The notes below the pieces were generated by a model. It was given only the letters and a program-made list of their open reading frames with translations. It was not told the DNA's origin and ran no database searches. Shown here one piece after another: positions 1 through 5,967 of a DNA stretch of 18,299 nt; positions within the stretch are counted from its first letter, which is position 1, and every line of letters begins with the position of its first letter. The position numbers were made by a program, and so were the translations under genes. This stretch comes from Anaerolineae bacterium (GTDB lineage: Bacteria > Chloroflexota > Anaerolineae > JAAYZQ01): positions 1-18,299 of the forward strand of contig JAFGOG010000287.1 of assembly GCA_016926595.1 (NCBI GenBank). Direction: 5' to 3'.

Positions 1-3000
1 ATGGTGTGCGTAGCGGGTCGAACCTGCCGCCACAGCGGCCGGCCCCTGGCGTCGATCTTGACGAGCGTGATGTCGCTCTCCCAGGTAATCCTGTCTGCGG
101 TGCGTTCTCCTACGACGATGTACCCACCATCCGCCGTGCGGGACAGCGCCACGCCATAGTCGATCACATCCGGTTCACCCAAGGTGCTCCGCCACATCTC
201 GTGCCCGTCTGCATCGGCCTGGATGAACAGGAAGTCTTCTTTCGCATCGGCAGTGGCATCCGGAGTGGCGGTCGACCCGGCGATCAAATAGCCGCCGCCT
301 GTCGCTTCGGCGAGTGCGTGCGCCGTGAGAACGCCCTCTTCCCAGGTGCGTGACCAGACCTCGTCCCCGTCGGCGTCGAGCCGGATCAGTAGGATGTCGT
401 CATCTGGCTCTGGGAAGTCTGTGATCGTCGCGAGCACGACTACGCCGCCGTCCGCCGTTTGGACCGCGCCCGCCGCGAGCACGTTCTCCTCGCTGTCGTA
501 CGCCCGCGACCAGAGCTCGTTGCCCTCGCCGTCCACCTTGAGCAGGTAGAGGTTGCTGCGCCCGGCAAATCCACCATAGCCTGCCGCGCCAGGGTCGGCG
601 ATCACGTCGTTGGGATCCACGATGTTGCCACCCAGGAGGTAGCCGCCGTCCACCGTAGCCACAGCGCCGGTCATTTCGTCCAGTGGGCCGCCGTACGTCC
701 TGGCCCACATCTCGTTGCCCTCTCGGTCTACCTTGAGCAGGTAGGCGTCGATGCCCTCGGTGTCGAACGAGCTGGTTACTCCGGTGATCAACAATTTGCC
801 GTCGCCGGCCTCGGCGATCGACTGCCCGCCGTCGTACCCTTCGCCGCCATAGGTCTTTTCCCACACGATTTCACCGGCCGCGTCTGTCCGCAGCAGGTAG
901 ACATCCCCCGCCTCTTCGGGCTCGAATTGTAGATTTGTGGTGCCGACGACGAAAAAGCCGCCATCGCCGGCGGGCAGGAGATCGCCGACCACCGTGTTGC
1001 TGGTTCCCCCATAGGTTTTGAGCCACTGTTCGCTGCTGGTATCCGGTTCATCCGCCTGGACCGGCTCCGGCACGTCAGCCGCCGGAGTGGGGGTGGACGC
1101 CGGCGCCTGTGTCGCCGCAGCAGGGAGTGACGCGGCGCCGCCCACTGCCTGGCCCTGCTCGGCCGCGATCCAGTCGTCCACCACCCGCTCCAGCACTTCC
1201 AGGGGCATGGCCCCATTGCCCAGCACGACGTTGTGAAACGCTTTCAGGTCAAACCGGTCGCCCAGGGCGTCCATCGCCCGCTGGCGCAGTTCCAGGATCT
1301 GGATCATGCCGATCTTGTAGGCAGTGGCCTGCCCGGGCCACACGATGTAGCGCGCCACCTCGGTTTCGACCATGTCACGCGGCAGGCCGGTGTTTTCGAT
1401 CATGAACTCGACCGCCTGGTCATAACTCCACTTCTGATCGTGGAGGCCGGTGTCGACCACCAGGCGGGCGGCGCGAAACGCCTCGGCCTGCAGGCGGCCA
1501 ATGTCCCCGTACGGATCGTCCTCGTAGAAGCCGAGCTCGTAGGCCAACTGCTCGGCGTACAACGCCCACCCTTCGGTATAGGCCATGAACGACAGATCCT
1601 TGCGCAGGAGGGGCAGGGGCAACTGCTGGGCGATGGCGATCTGGAAATGGTGCCCGGGCACGGCTTCGTGGTAGGCCAGCGTGGGCATGGCGAACTTTTC
1701 GGTGGAGCCGGTCACCCGTGCATAAAAGACGCCCGGCCGCGAGCCGTCGACGGCCGGCGGGTTATAGTAGTCGCCGGCCGGCCCTGCCTGGACGACCACG
1801 TTGGCCGTGGGACGCAGATCGAACGCGGCACCCAGGTTTTCCCACGCTTCCGCGATGAGCGCTTCGTAGGCGTCCGCCACAGCGCTGCCGGACAGGGTGC
1901 CGCTGTCCTGCACCACGCGCCCGATCAGCGCCGGCAGGCCCGCACCCTGCGGGTAGCCCAGCTCGTCGAACCGGGCGCGCATCTCGGCGTGGATGCGCTC
2001 CAGCTCGTCCAGGCCGAGCTGGTGGATCTTGGCCGCGGTCAGGTCGGTGGTCGTGTGGTGGCGCAGTGCGTAGGCGTAATAATTTTCTCCGTCGGGCAGC
2101 TTCCACACCCCGGCGTCGTCGGCCGCGATGCGCTGCTGGCGCTCCAGCTCCGCGGCCAGTGCTTGAAAGCCGGGCAGGACCGAGTCGTCAATCTCTCCTT
2201 CAGCCGCTTGCAGCAGCGCTTCCTTTTCGTCCGCGCTCAGCCCGGGCAGTGCCTCGACCTTGGCCTTGAACGCGGTGTAAAAGGGCGTCGCTTGAGCATC
2301 GCTGCGTGCGATGTTGCCCACGCCGTAGAGCACCCAGGGGACGAGGAAGCGGGGCATGACCACGCCGGCTTGCTCCCGCAGCTTGAGCCCGGCGATGAGC
2401 TGCTCCAGCTTGGTGTCCACCTGCGACAGGCGCGTGACATAATCCTCGGCGTCCTGCTTGTCCGTCACGGGGTGGATGTCGGTGAAGAACTGGAGCAACT
2501 GCTCGTTGATGCCGGTCGTGATCAAAAAGCTGGCCGGATAGTCGTGGTACATGAAGGGGTAGCTGGCTGCCCGGTCCTCCAGATGCCATTGGTAGACGTC
2601 GTAGGTCACCTGCTGCTCGGGGGTGAGCGCTGCCCGGTCATAGCTCCGCAGTAGCGTGAGGATGGCTGCCTCCAACTGCTGGGTCTCACGCACGTGTTCG
2701 TCCGAGATGTCGGTCAGTCCGTCGTTGGGCACGCCCCACGCCTCGTTCAGCCCGATCTGGGTGATCATCTCGGGGTCGCGCAGCAGCAGTTTTTTGTAGG
2801 AGGCCTCAAAGAAGGTGTCGATGTCGAGGCTCTGCAGGTCGGCGGCAATGGCCGGCACGTCGGGCTGGGGCGCAGGGGCTGCCGGCTGTGTGGCAGGGGC
2901 TGATGGCTGCCCGGTGGGCATGGCCGATGCCACAGCGGCGGCGGCCGTCGGCAGCTCACTGGTGGCGGGCGGCGTGGGTGTGGCGCACGCGCTGACCAGG

Positions 3001-3047
3001 ATCAGGATGATCAAGATCGTGGCGATAACCGTGTAGCGATGCGACAT
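1..3047 (-). CDS. DUF885 metallopeptidase-like lipoprotein fused to a C-terminal repeat propeller (3' end outside window)
   Basis: About 1015 residues are visible and no stop is reached before the left edge. The ATG at 3047 follows a strong AAGGAGGAG ribosome site. Residues 1-21 form a lipoprotein signal (hydrophobic stretch, then VSAC with Cys21), followed by an Ala/Pro/Thr linker, so the protein should be a membrane-anchored exported lipoprotein. Residues about 50-630 match DUF885. They contain HEAVPGHH (His460-Glu461, His466-His467) and, further on, a YTEGWALYAEQLAYE segment with candidate third-ligand glutamates, as expected of a zinc peptidase-like fold. After a linker (about 630-670), at least six repeats of about 45-55 residues follow. 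Each has the form DxYLLKxDxxGxxxWxxTYGGxxxDxxxxxxxxDGGYLLxG, typical of a beta-propeller. DUF885 is seen by motif and by similarity to both halves of the protein at 9853-13635. The substrate is unknown. Fusion to a propeller is unusual. Confidence 0.88.
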   Translation of the reverse strand, partial: MSHRYTVIATILIILILVSACATPTPPATSELPTAAAAVASAMPTGQPSAPATQPAAPAPQPDVPAIAADLQSLDIDTFFEASYKKLLLRDPEMITQIGLNEAWGVPNDGLTDISDEHVRETQQLEAAILTLLRSYDRAALTPEQQVTYDVYQWHLEDRAASYPFMYHDYPASFLITTGINEQLLQFFTDIHPVTDKQDAEDYVTRLSQVDTKLEQLIAGLKLREQAGVVMPRFLVPWVLYGVGNIARSDAQATPFYTAFKAKVEALPGLSADEKEALLQAAEGEIDDSVLPGFQALAAELERQQRIAADDAGVWKLPDGENYYAYALRHHTTTDLTAAKIHQLGLDELERIHAEMRARFDELGYPQGAGLPALIGRVVQDSGTLSGSAVADAYEALIAEAWENLGAAFDLRPTANVVVQAGPAGDYYNPPAVDGSRPGVFYARVTGSTEKFAMPTLAYHEAVPGHHFQIAIAQQLPLPLLRKDLSFMAYTEGWALYAEQLAYELGFYEDDPYGDIGRLQAEAFRAARLVVDTGLHDQKWSYDQAVEFMIENTGLPRDMVETEVARYIVWPGQATAYKIGMIQILELRQRAMDALGDRFDLKAFHNVVLGNGAMPLEVLERVVDDWIAAEQGQAVGGAASLPAAATQAPASTPTPAADVPEPVQADEPDTSSEQWLKTYGGTSNTVVGDLLPAGDGGFFVVGTTNLQFEPEEAGDVYLLRTDAAGEIVWEKTYGGEGYDGGQSIAEAGDGKLLITGVTSSFDTEGIDAYLLKVDREGNEMWARTYGGPLDEMTGAVATVDGGYLLGGNIVDPNDVIADPGAAGYGGFAGRSNLYLLKVDGEGNELWSRAYDSEENVLAAGAVQTADGGVVVLATITDFPEPDDDILLIRLDADGDEVWSRTWEEGVLTAHALAEATGGGYLIAGSTATPDATADAKEDFLFIQADADGHEMWRSTLGEPDVIDYGVALSRTADGGYIVVGERTADRITWESDITLVKIDARGRPLWRQVRPATHT

Positions 3048-3087
3048 GTTGCTCCTCCTTCCTCCGCGTATGCTCGACGCGGGTCAC

Positions 3088-3114
3088 AATCTAGAGGCAT
3101 TAGCCCAAGCCTCT
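3088..3114 (-). promoter_or_regulatory. Possible -10 element and inverted repeat upstream of the DUF885-propeller gene
   Basis: On the minus strand a TAGATT (3088-3093) lies about 40 bases upstream of the ATG at 3047. No good -35 hexamer is present at 16-18 bases. Next to it is a short inverted repeat, AGAGGC (3093-3098) with GCCTCT (3109-3114) and a 10-base loop, which could be an operator or the foot of an upstream transcript. The 225-base gap after the MFS gene makes a separate promoter reasonable, but the sequence evidence is weak. Confidence 0.2.
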
Positions 3115-3244
3115 CCGAGCAAGTGATACTGCCGGATTGTGTATTCCCTTGATCCGCGGTACTCTTGCCGCACGAGCATCTCCCGACCAGTGATCGCGAT
3201 GCTTGTCAAAGCCGCAGGATCGCAAGCTCAGGCCTCTGTTACCA

Positions 3245-3271
3245 CCGGTTGGGTGTCTATCAACCCACTGG
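3245..3271 (-). terminator. Weak hairpin just after the MFS stop codon
   Basis: The arms CCGG-T-TGGGT (3245-3254) and ACCCA-CTGG (3263-3271) pair around an 8-base loop, with one bulge and one G-T pair. The hairpin starts two bases past the TGA of the MFS gene on the minus strand. No T-run follows it, so it is at best a weak or factor-assisted terminator or an mRNA 3' end structure. Confidence 0.22.
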
Positions 3272-3272
3272 C

Positions 3273-4691
3273 TCACGCCATCTCCTCGGCGAGCTTTTCG
3301 CCAAACAGGGGGGCATCTACCGGCTCGGGCGCCGCCTCGGCCGGCGCGGGTGCCTGCTCGTGGTCGGGCAGCAGGTCTTCCACGTTGCGCACCACCGGGA
3401 TCAGGCTGGCCACGGCAATGATCCCGATCCAGAGCACGCCCGAGACGAGGAATTGGAGCGACATCCCCGAGCCCGGCCCTGTGCCCACCAGCCAGCCGAA
3501 GGTGTCCGACAACCAGGACTGGGACTGCATCGCCGGCTCGGTGACATAGTCGGCCAGGGTGCCGGCCATGATGGGCGCGATCGGATCGACGAACCAGGCG
3601 ATAAAGCGCCGTGCGGAAAAGACGCGGCCCTGCACGTCGGGCGCGACCTTGGCCTGCCAGATGGCGTTGCTGCACCCCTGGCTGACGGGAAAGGACATGG
3701 CGGCAATCACTGCGACAGGGATCCACACGGCCATGCTCCGGCCCAGGCCAAAGAGGATCTGCCCGAACAGGGTAAAGACCATCCAGCCCAGCAACATGCC
3801 CCGGATGCGGCGTTTGGGACCACCCCAGGCGCTCATGAGCAGGCCGCCGACCACGCCGCCGACCGCCCAGGCCGATTCCACGGAGCCCAGGGCCACGCTG
3901 TTGTCGCCGGTGCGCGACAGGATCATGGGCGCAAAGAGCGCGCCGCCAGAGATGCCCTGCACCAGGTTGAGGAGCAGGATGGTCGACAGCAGGGCGAGCA
4001 GGGGGCGCCGGGCAAAAATGTACTTGAAGCCATAGACCGCTTCGTGCCACAGGCTGCCCTTGCCCGCCTCTCCTTCGGCGGTGGCCTCGGGCTGCGGGAC
4101 GGTTACCACCAGCAGGGTACCGATGGCCAGGAAGAAGGTGACCACGTCGATGACCAGGATGCCGGTCAGGCCGAGAAAGGGCAGCAGCGCGCCGGCCAGG
4201 ATGGGGCTAAAGACCCCAGGGCCCGAGTCGACCAGCGACATCATGCCGTTGGCGCGGCCGTACTGCTCTTTGGGCACCATGACGCTGATCGCGGCCAGGT
4301 AGGCCGGCCACTGGAACGAGGCACCCAGGCCCTGGATCACGACGGTGACGTAGAGGTGCCAATACTCCAGATGGCCGGTCGCCTGCAGGATCAGGATGGC
4401 GGCGGTGGCGGTGACTGCCACCAGGTCGCTGACCATCATCATCAGCTTGCGGTTGTAGCGGTCGACCATGGCGCCAGCAAAGGGGGAGATCAGGAGAAAG
4501 GGCGCCAGGAAGCAGACCGACATGATGCCCATGGCGGTGGCGCTACGGGTCTGCTGGAACATCCAGATGGTCAGGGCAAAGCCAGTCATGTTGCTGGCCA
4601 GGACGGAGACGAGCTGCCCGGTCCAGACCAGGGTAAAGCCGGCCATGCCGGATGGGCGCTTGACAGCTTGTTTGCGGGTTGGTCTTGCCAT
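3273..4691 (-). CDS. MFS exporter, DHA3/MefA-like
   Basis: This is a 472-residue integral membrane protein of the major facilitator superfamily, most like the drug:H+ antiporter-3 (macrolide-efflux type) group. Such proteins exchange protons for exported small molecules; the substrate here cannot be read from sequence. Hydrophobic segments fill residues about 18-430. The TM2-TM3 loop carries the MFS signature GAMVDRYNRK at residues 73-82. A second conserved stretch, APDVQGRVFSARR, follows TM10. The tail is acidic and Pro/Ala-rich. The start was set at the ATG at 4691, because an in-frame GTG four codons upstream lies on the GAGAGG ribosome site. The C-terminal half is clearly related to the partial MFS gene at the right edge (shared WGGPK and VQGRVFS motifs). 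The gene is flanked by gaps on both sides, so it is probably transcribed alone. Confidence 0.9.
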   Translation of the reverse strand: MARPTRKQAVKRPSGMAGFTLVWTGQLVSVLASNMTGFALTIWMFQQTRSATAMGIMSVCFLAPFLLISPFAGAMVDRYNRKLMMMVSDLVAVTATAAILILQATGHLEYWHLYVTVVIQGLGASFQWPAYLAAISVMVPKEQYGRANGMMSLVDSGPGVFSPILAGALLPFLGLTGILVIDVVTFFLAIGTLLVVTVPQPEATAEGEAGKGSLWHEAVYGFKYIFARRPLLALLSTILLLNLVQGISGGALFAPMILSRTGDNSVALGSVESAWAVGGVVGGLLMSAWGGPKRRIRGMLLGWMVFTLFGQILFGLGRSMAVWIPVAVIAAMSFPVSQGCSNAIWQAKVAPDVQGRVFSARRFIAWFVDPIAPIMAGTLADYVTEPAMQSQSWLSDTFGWLVGTGPGSGMSLQFLVSGVLWIGIIAVASLIPVVRNVEDLLPDHEQAPAPAEAAPEPVDAPLFGEKLAEEMA

Positions 4692-4838
4692 GTTGCCTCT
4701 CACCGGCCGGCGATCGCCGGCCCACTGCTTCTATAAACTCCGGCAGGGCCGGGTCTGTGCGCGGCTGCGCCGCCATCCGGTCCATCTCCGGGCACGAGCG
4801 TTCGAACTGGCGCCCGCGACGCGGAGACCACCTTATGG

Positions 4839-4844
4839 AGTATA
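4839..4844 (-). promoter_or_regulatory. Candidate -10 box for the MFS gene
   Basis: The minus strand reads TATACT here, about 150 bases upstream of the MFS start at 4691. It sits in a locally AT-richer patch. I do not see a matching -35 at the usual spacing. The imperfect hairpin at 4874-4909 lies just upstream of it and could be a regulator site. Confidence 0.25.
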
Positions 4845-5011
4845 ACAGAAAGAGTAGCCGGGAGGCATTGGCCGGATGGGCAATCTTGGATTGGCCACCT
4901 GCCCAATCCTGTGTGCTCGGGCTGTGGGCGCATTTCAGATTCGTCGGCTCAAGGCCCCGGGGCCGTTCTCGCCGTGGGCAGCAAGTTACCGACGCAACTG
5001 AAATACACCCT

Positions 5012-5182
5012 TTCATCCTGGAAAAACAAGCCGATATGCCAGGCGGCGGCCAAAGCCACGGCCAGTTTGACGCCGCTGCCCTGTTCGTCGATGTCTTGGG
5101 CTTTGGCACTGTCCCGCATGCCCTGAGCCAGCACGGCAGCGAAGCCGCCGAGGCGATGGCCGGCATCAATGGATCAGGGTGA
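5012..5182 (+). pseudogene. Remnant of an adenylate/guanylate cyclase catalytic domain (N-terminal piece)
   Basis: In one plus-strand frame, after a short stretch reading FILEKQADMPGG, the segment AALFVDVLGFGTVPHALSQH is followed by GSEAAEAMAGIN, then GSG and a TGA stop at 5180-5182. Class III nucleotide cyclase domains of large Chloroflexota cyclase-ATPase proteins start with a very similar pattern (AxLFADISGFTxLTEALxxxGxxGAEEL). The first metal-binding aspartate and the GF pair are kept. The rest of the domain is missing and nothing similar follows downstream. An in-frame ATG at 5036 has no convincing ribosome site. The reading is a decayed gene fragment, cut off shortly before the MITE-like element. 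It could be chance resemblance, but the number of matched positions makes that less likely. Confidence 0.5.
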
Positions 5183-5222
5183 GTAGGACGTTTCTCATCT
5201 ATCTGGTGGTGGAGATAGCAAG

Positions 5223-5358
5223 ATGCCACCCTCACGGCTGTTGCATTGTACCTTGACAGTGGCTGTCATTGCGAGCGGAGTAATCTCCCCTTGCCGAGAT
5301 GGGGATTGCTTGCTGGCGCTCGCAATGACATACTTTGCAACAGCCCTGATGCCACCCT
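5223..5358. mobile_element. MITE-like element with 13-bp terminal inverted repeats and 10-bp direct repeats
   Basis: The 116-base element spans 5233-5348. Its left end is CACGGCTGTTGCA (5233-5245) and its right end TGCAACAGCCCTG (5336-5348), inverted repeats matching at 12 of 13 positions. It is flanked by ATGCCACCCT at 5223-5232 and again at 5349-5358, as expected of a target-site duplication. It has no coding capacity. Ends containing GGCTGTTGCA resemble those of several transposase families, so it could be moved in trans by a full-length insertion sequence elsewhere in the genome. A second perfect palindrome is nested inside (see the next entry). It sits between a decayed cyclase fragment and the hicBA promoter, whose -35 begins 10 bases after the right direct repeat. 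Confidence 0.65.
5264..5330. repeat. Palindromic repeat, TGTCATTGCGAGCG type, nested in the MITE
   Basis: TGTCATTGCGAGCG at 5264-5277 and its exact reverse complement at 5317-5330 form a 14-bp perfect inverted repeat around 39 bases. Inside the loop, AATCTCCCC and GGGGATT pair again with a two-base bulge, so the RNA or single strand could fold into one long hairpin. Repeats with the core TCATTGCGAG...AATCTCC recur in many bacterial genomes as dispersed palindromes; that is recalled knowledge, not something this window can show. Only one copy is present here. Confidence 0.7.
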
Positions 5359-5367
5359 GATTGGATG

Positions 5368-5396
5368 TTGCACCGCAGTATCATCTGTGCTAGAAT
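5368..5396 (+). promoter_or_regulatory. Sigma-70-type promoter for hicBA
   Basis: TTGCAC (5368-5373) and TAGAAT (5391-5396) are separated by exactly 17 bases. The -10 matches the consensus at five of six positions and the -35 at three of six. Transcription would begin near 5403, giving a leader of about 60 bases before the hicB start at 5465. The promoter lies just outside the right direct repeat of the MITE. HicB proteins commonly repress their own promoter, but no clear operator palindrome was found here. Confidence 0.55.
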
Positions 5397-5464
5397 AGAG
5401 AGTGCTCGGGCGCAGTCCGACCAAGTTCGTCATTCACCGTAGCAAGATAGGAAGGAACACACAA

Positions 5465-5716
5465 GTGCTCTTGTACGATCTGAGAATCGAGTTGGAAGAA
5501 CTAAAAGACGGTGGTGATTACCGCTACATGGCCACGAGTCCCGATCTGCCCGGACTGCTCGTCGCTGGCGAGACAACGGAGGAAGTCCTGGCTCTGGCGC
5601 CGCAGGTCGCAGCAGCGCTTATTGCTTCGATGAAGGAGGCTGGCGACCCTCTACCTGACACGGTGCGGACAGTCACCTCTTTGCCCTTTCGCTCCCGCTT
5701 GGCCGTCCCTGCATGA
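5465..5716 (+). CDS. hicB: HicB-family antitoxin
   Basis: This 83-residue protein has the partial RNase H-like fold signature of HicB antitoxins. An N-terminal strand pair (YDLRIELEEL...YRYMATSPDLPGLL) is followed by AGETTEEVLALAPQVAAALI, an acidic helix, then the usual SMKEAGDPLPD turn. It should bind and block the HicA toxin encoded immediately after it, and may repress the operon, although no separate DNA-binding domain is obvious at this length. The GTG at 5465 was chosen because AGGAAGGA lies about nine bases upstream. An in-frame GTG at 5402 would fall on the predicted transcription start. The stop overlaps the hicA start as ATGA. The pair runs against all neighbouring genes and is visibly less GC-rich, which fits acquisition as a module. 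Confidence 0.88.
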   Translation: MLLYDLRIELEELKDGGDYRYMATSPDLPGLLVAGETTEEVLALAPQVAAALIASMKEAGDPLPDTVRTVTSLPFRSRLAVPA

Positions 5717-5922
5717 AGTATGACGAGTTGACGCGCAAGCTGAGACGATTGGGGTGTCAGTTTACCCGCCATGGAGCCGGTAGCCACGAGATATGGCGTA
5801 ACCCTTCCACCGGCCAGCAGACCTCTATTCCCTACCATCGCAGCAAGGACATTGGTCCCCAATTGCTTGCTCGCATCCTGCACCAGTTGGGGATCGACCG
5901 TCAAGACTTTGATCGGGCTTGA
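5713..5922 (+). CDS. hicA: HicA-family mRNA interferase toxin
   Basis: This 69-residue protein matches the full length of HicA toxins, small dsRBD-fold ribonucleases that cleave mRNA when released from HicB. The start reads MKYDELTRKLRRLGCQ. The conserved HGAGSHEIW motif carries the likely catalytic His25, and the C-terminal half has the IPYHRSKDIGPQLLARILHQ strand-helix pattern of the family. All expected parts are present, so the toxin looks intact. Its ATG overlaps the hicB stop (ATGA), indicating translational coupling. The antitoxin comes first here, the reverse of the classic hicA-hicB order but a known arrangement. The gene ends 45 bases from the convergent stop of the large lipoprotein gene, and no clear terminator is visible between them. 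Confidence 0.9.
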   Translation: MKYDELTRKLRRLGCQFTRHGAGSHEIWRNPSTGQQTSIPYHRSKDIGPQLLARILHQLGIDRQDFDRA

Positions 5923-5967
5923 TTGCTGTCACGATATCACGTTTCACATCTCTGGGCCGTAGCGTTA

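Larger units (their letters stand above)
4692..5464. other. Intergenic gap with insertion and decay traces
   Basis: This 773-base gap separates the MFS gene from hicBA and holds no intact gene. From left to right it contains: a leader with a candidate -10 for the MFS gene; an imperfect hairpin (4874-4882 with 4900-4909, one bulged A, 17-base loop); a plus-strand fragment resembling the start of a class III nucleotide cyclase domain; a 116-base MITE-like element with direct repeats; and the promoter for hicBA. Open frames on both strands across 4700-5000 show no family similarity that I recognise. The contrast with the tightly packed flanks suggests that sequence has been inserted and lost here. 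Confidence 0.6.

Noticed and set aside
1233..2654. 473-codon open frame on the plus strand
   Set aside because: It lies wholly antisense to the DUF885 domain, is rich in His/Gln/Arg/Gly as expected of a GC-rich complement frame, and shows no family motif.
3100..4050. 316-codon minus-strand frame in another register of the MFS gene
   Set aside because: It overlaps a clear MFS frame, has no ribosome site, and is Arg/Gly/Pro-rich without motifs.
3165..4736. 523-codon open frame on the plus strand
   Set aside because: It is the antisense shadow of the MFS gene. Its composition is strongly biased to Asp/His/Gly/Gln with no hydrophobic core.
4949..5134. 61-codon minus-strand frame
   Set aside because: No ribosome site or motif was seen. 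It lies antisense to the cyclase-like fragment, which has the more recognisable pattern.
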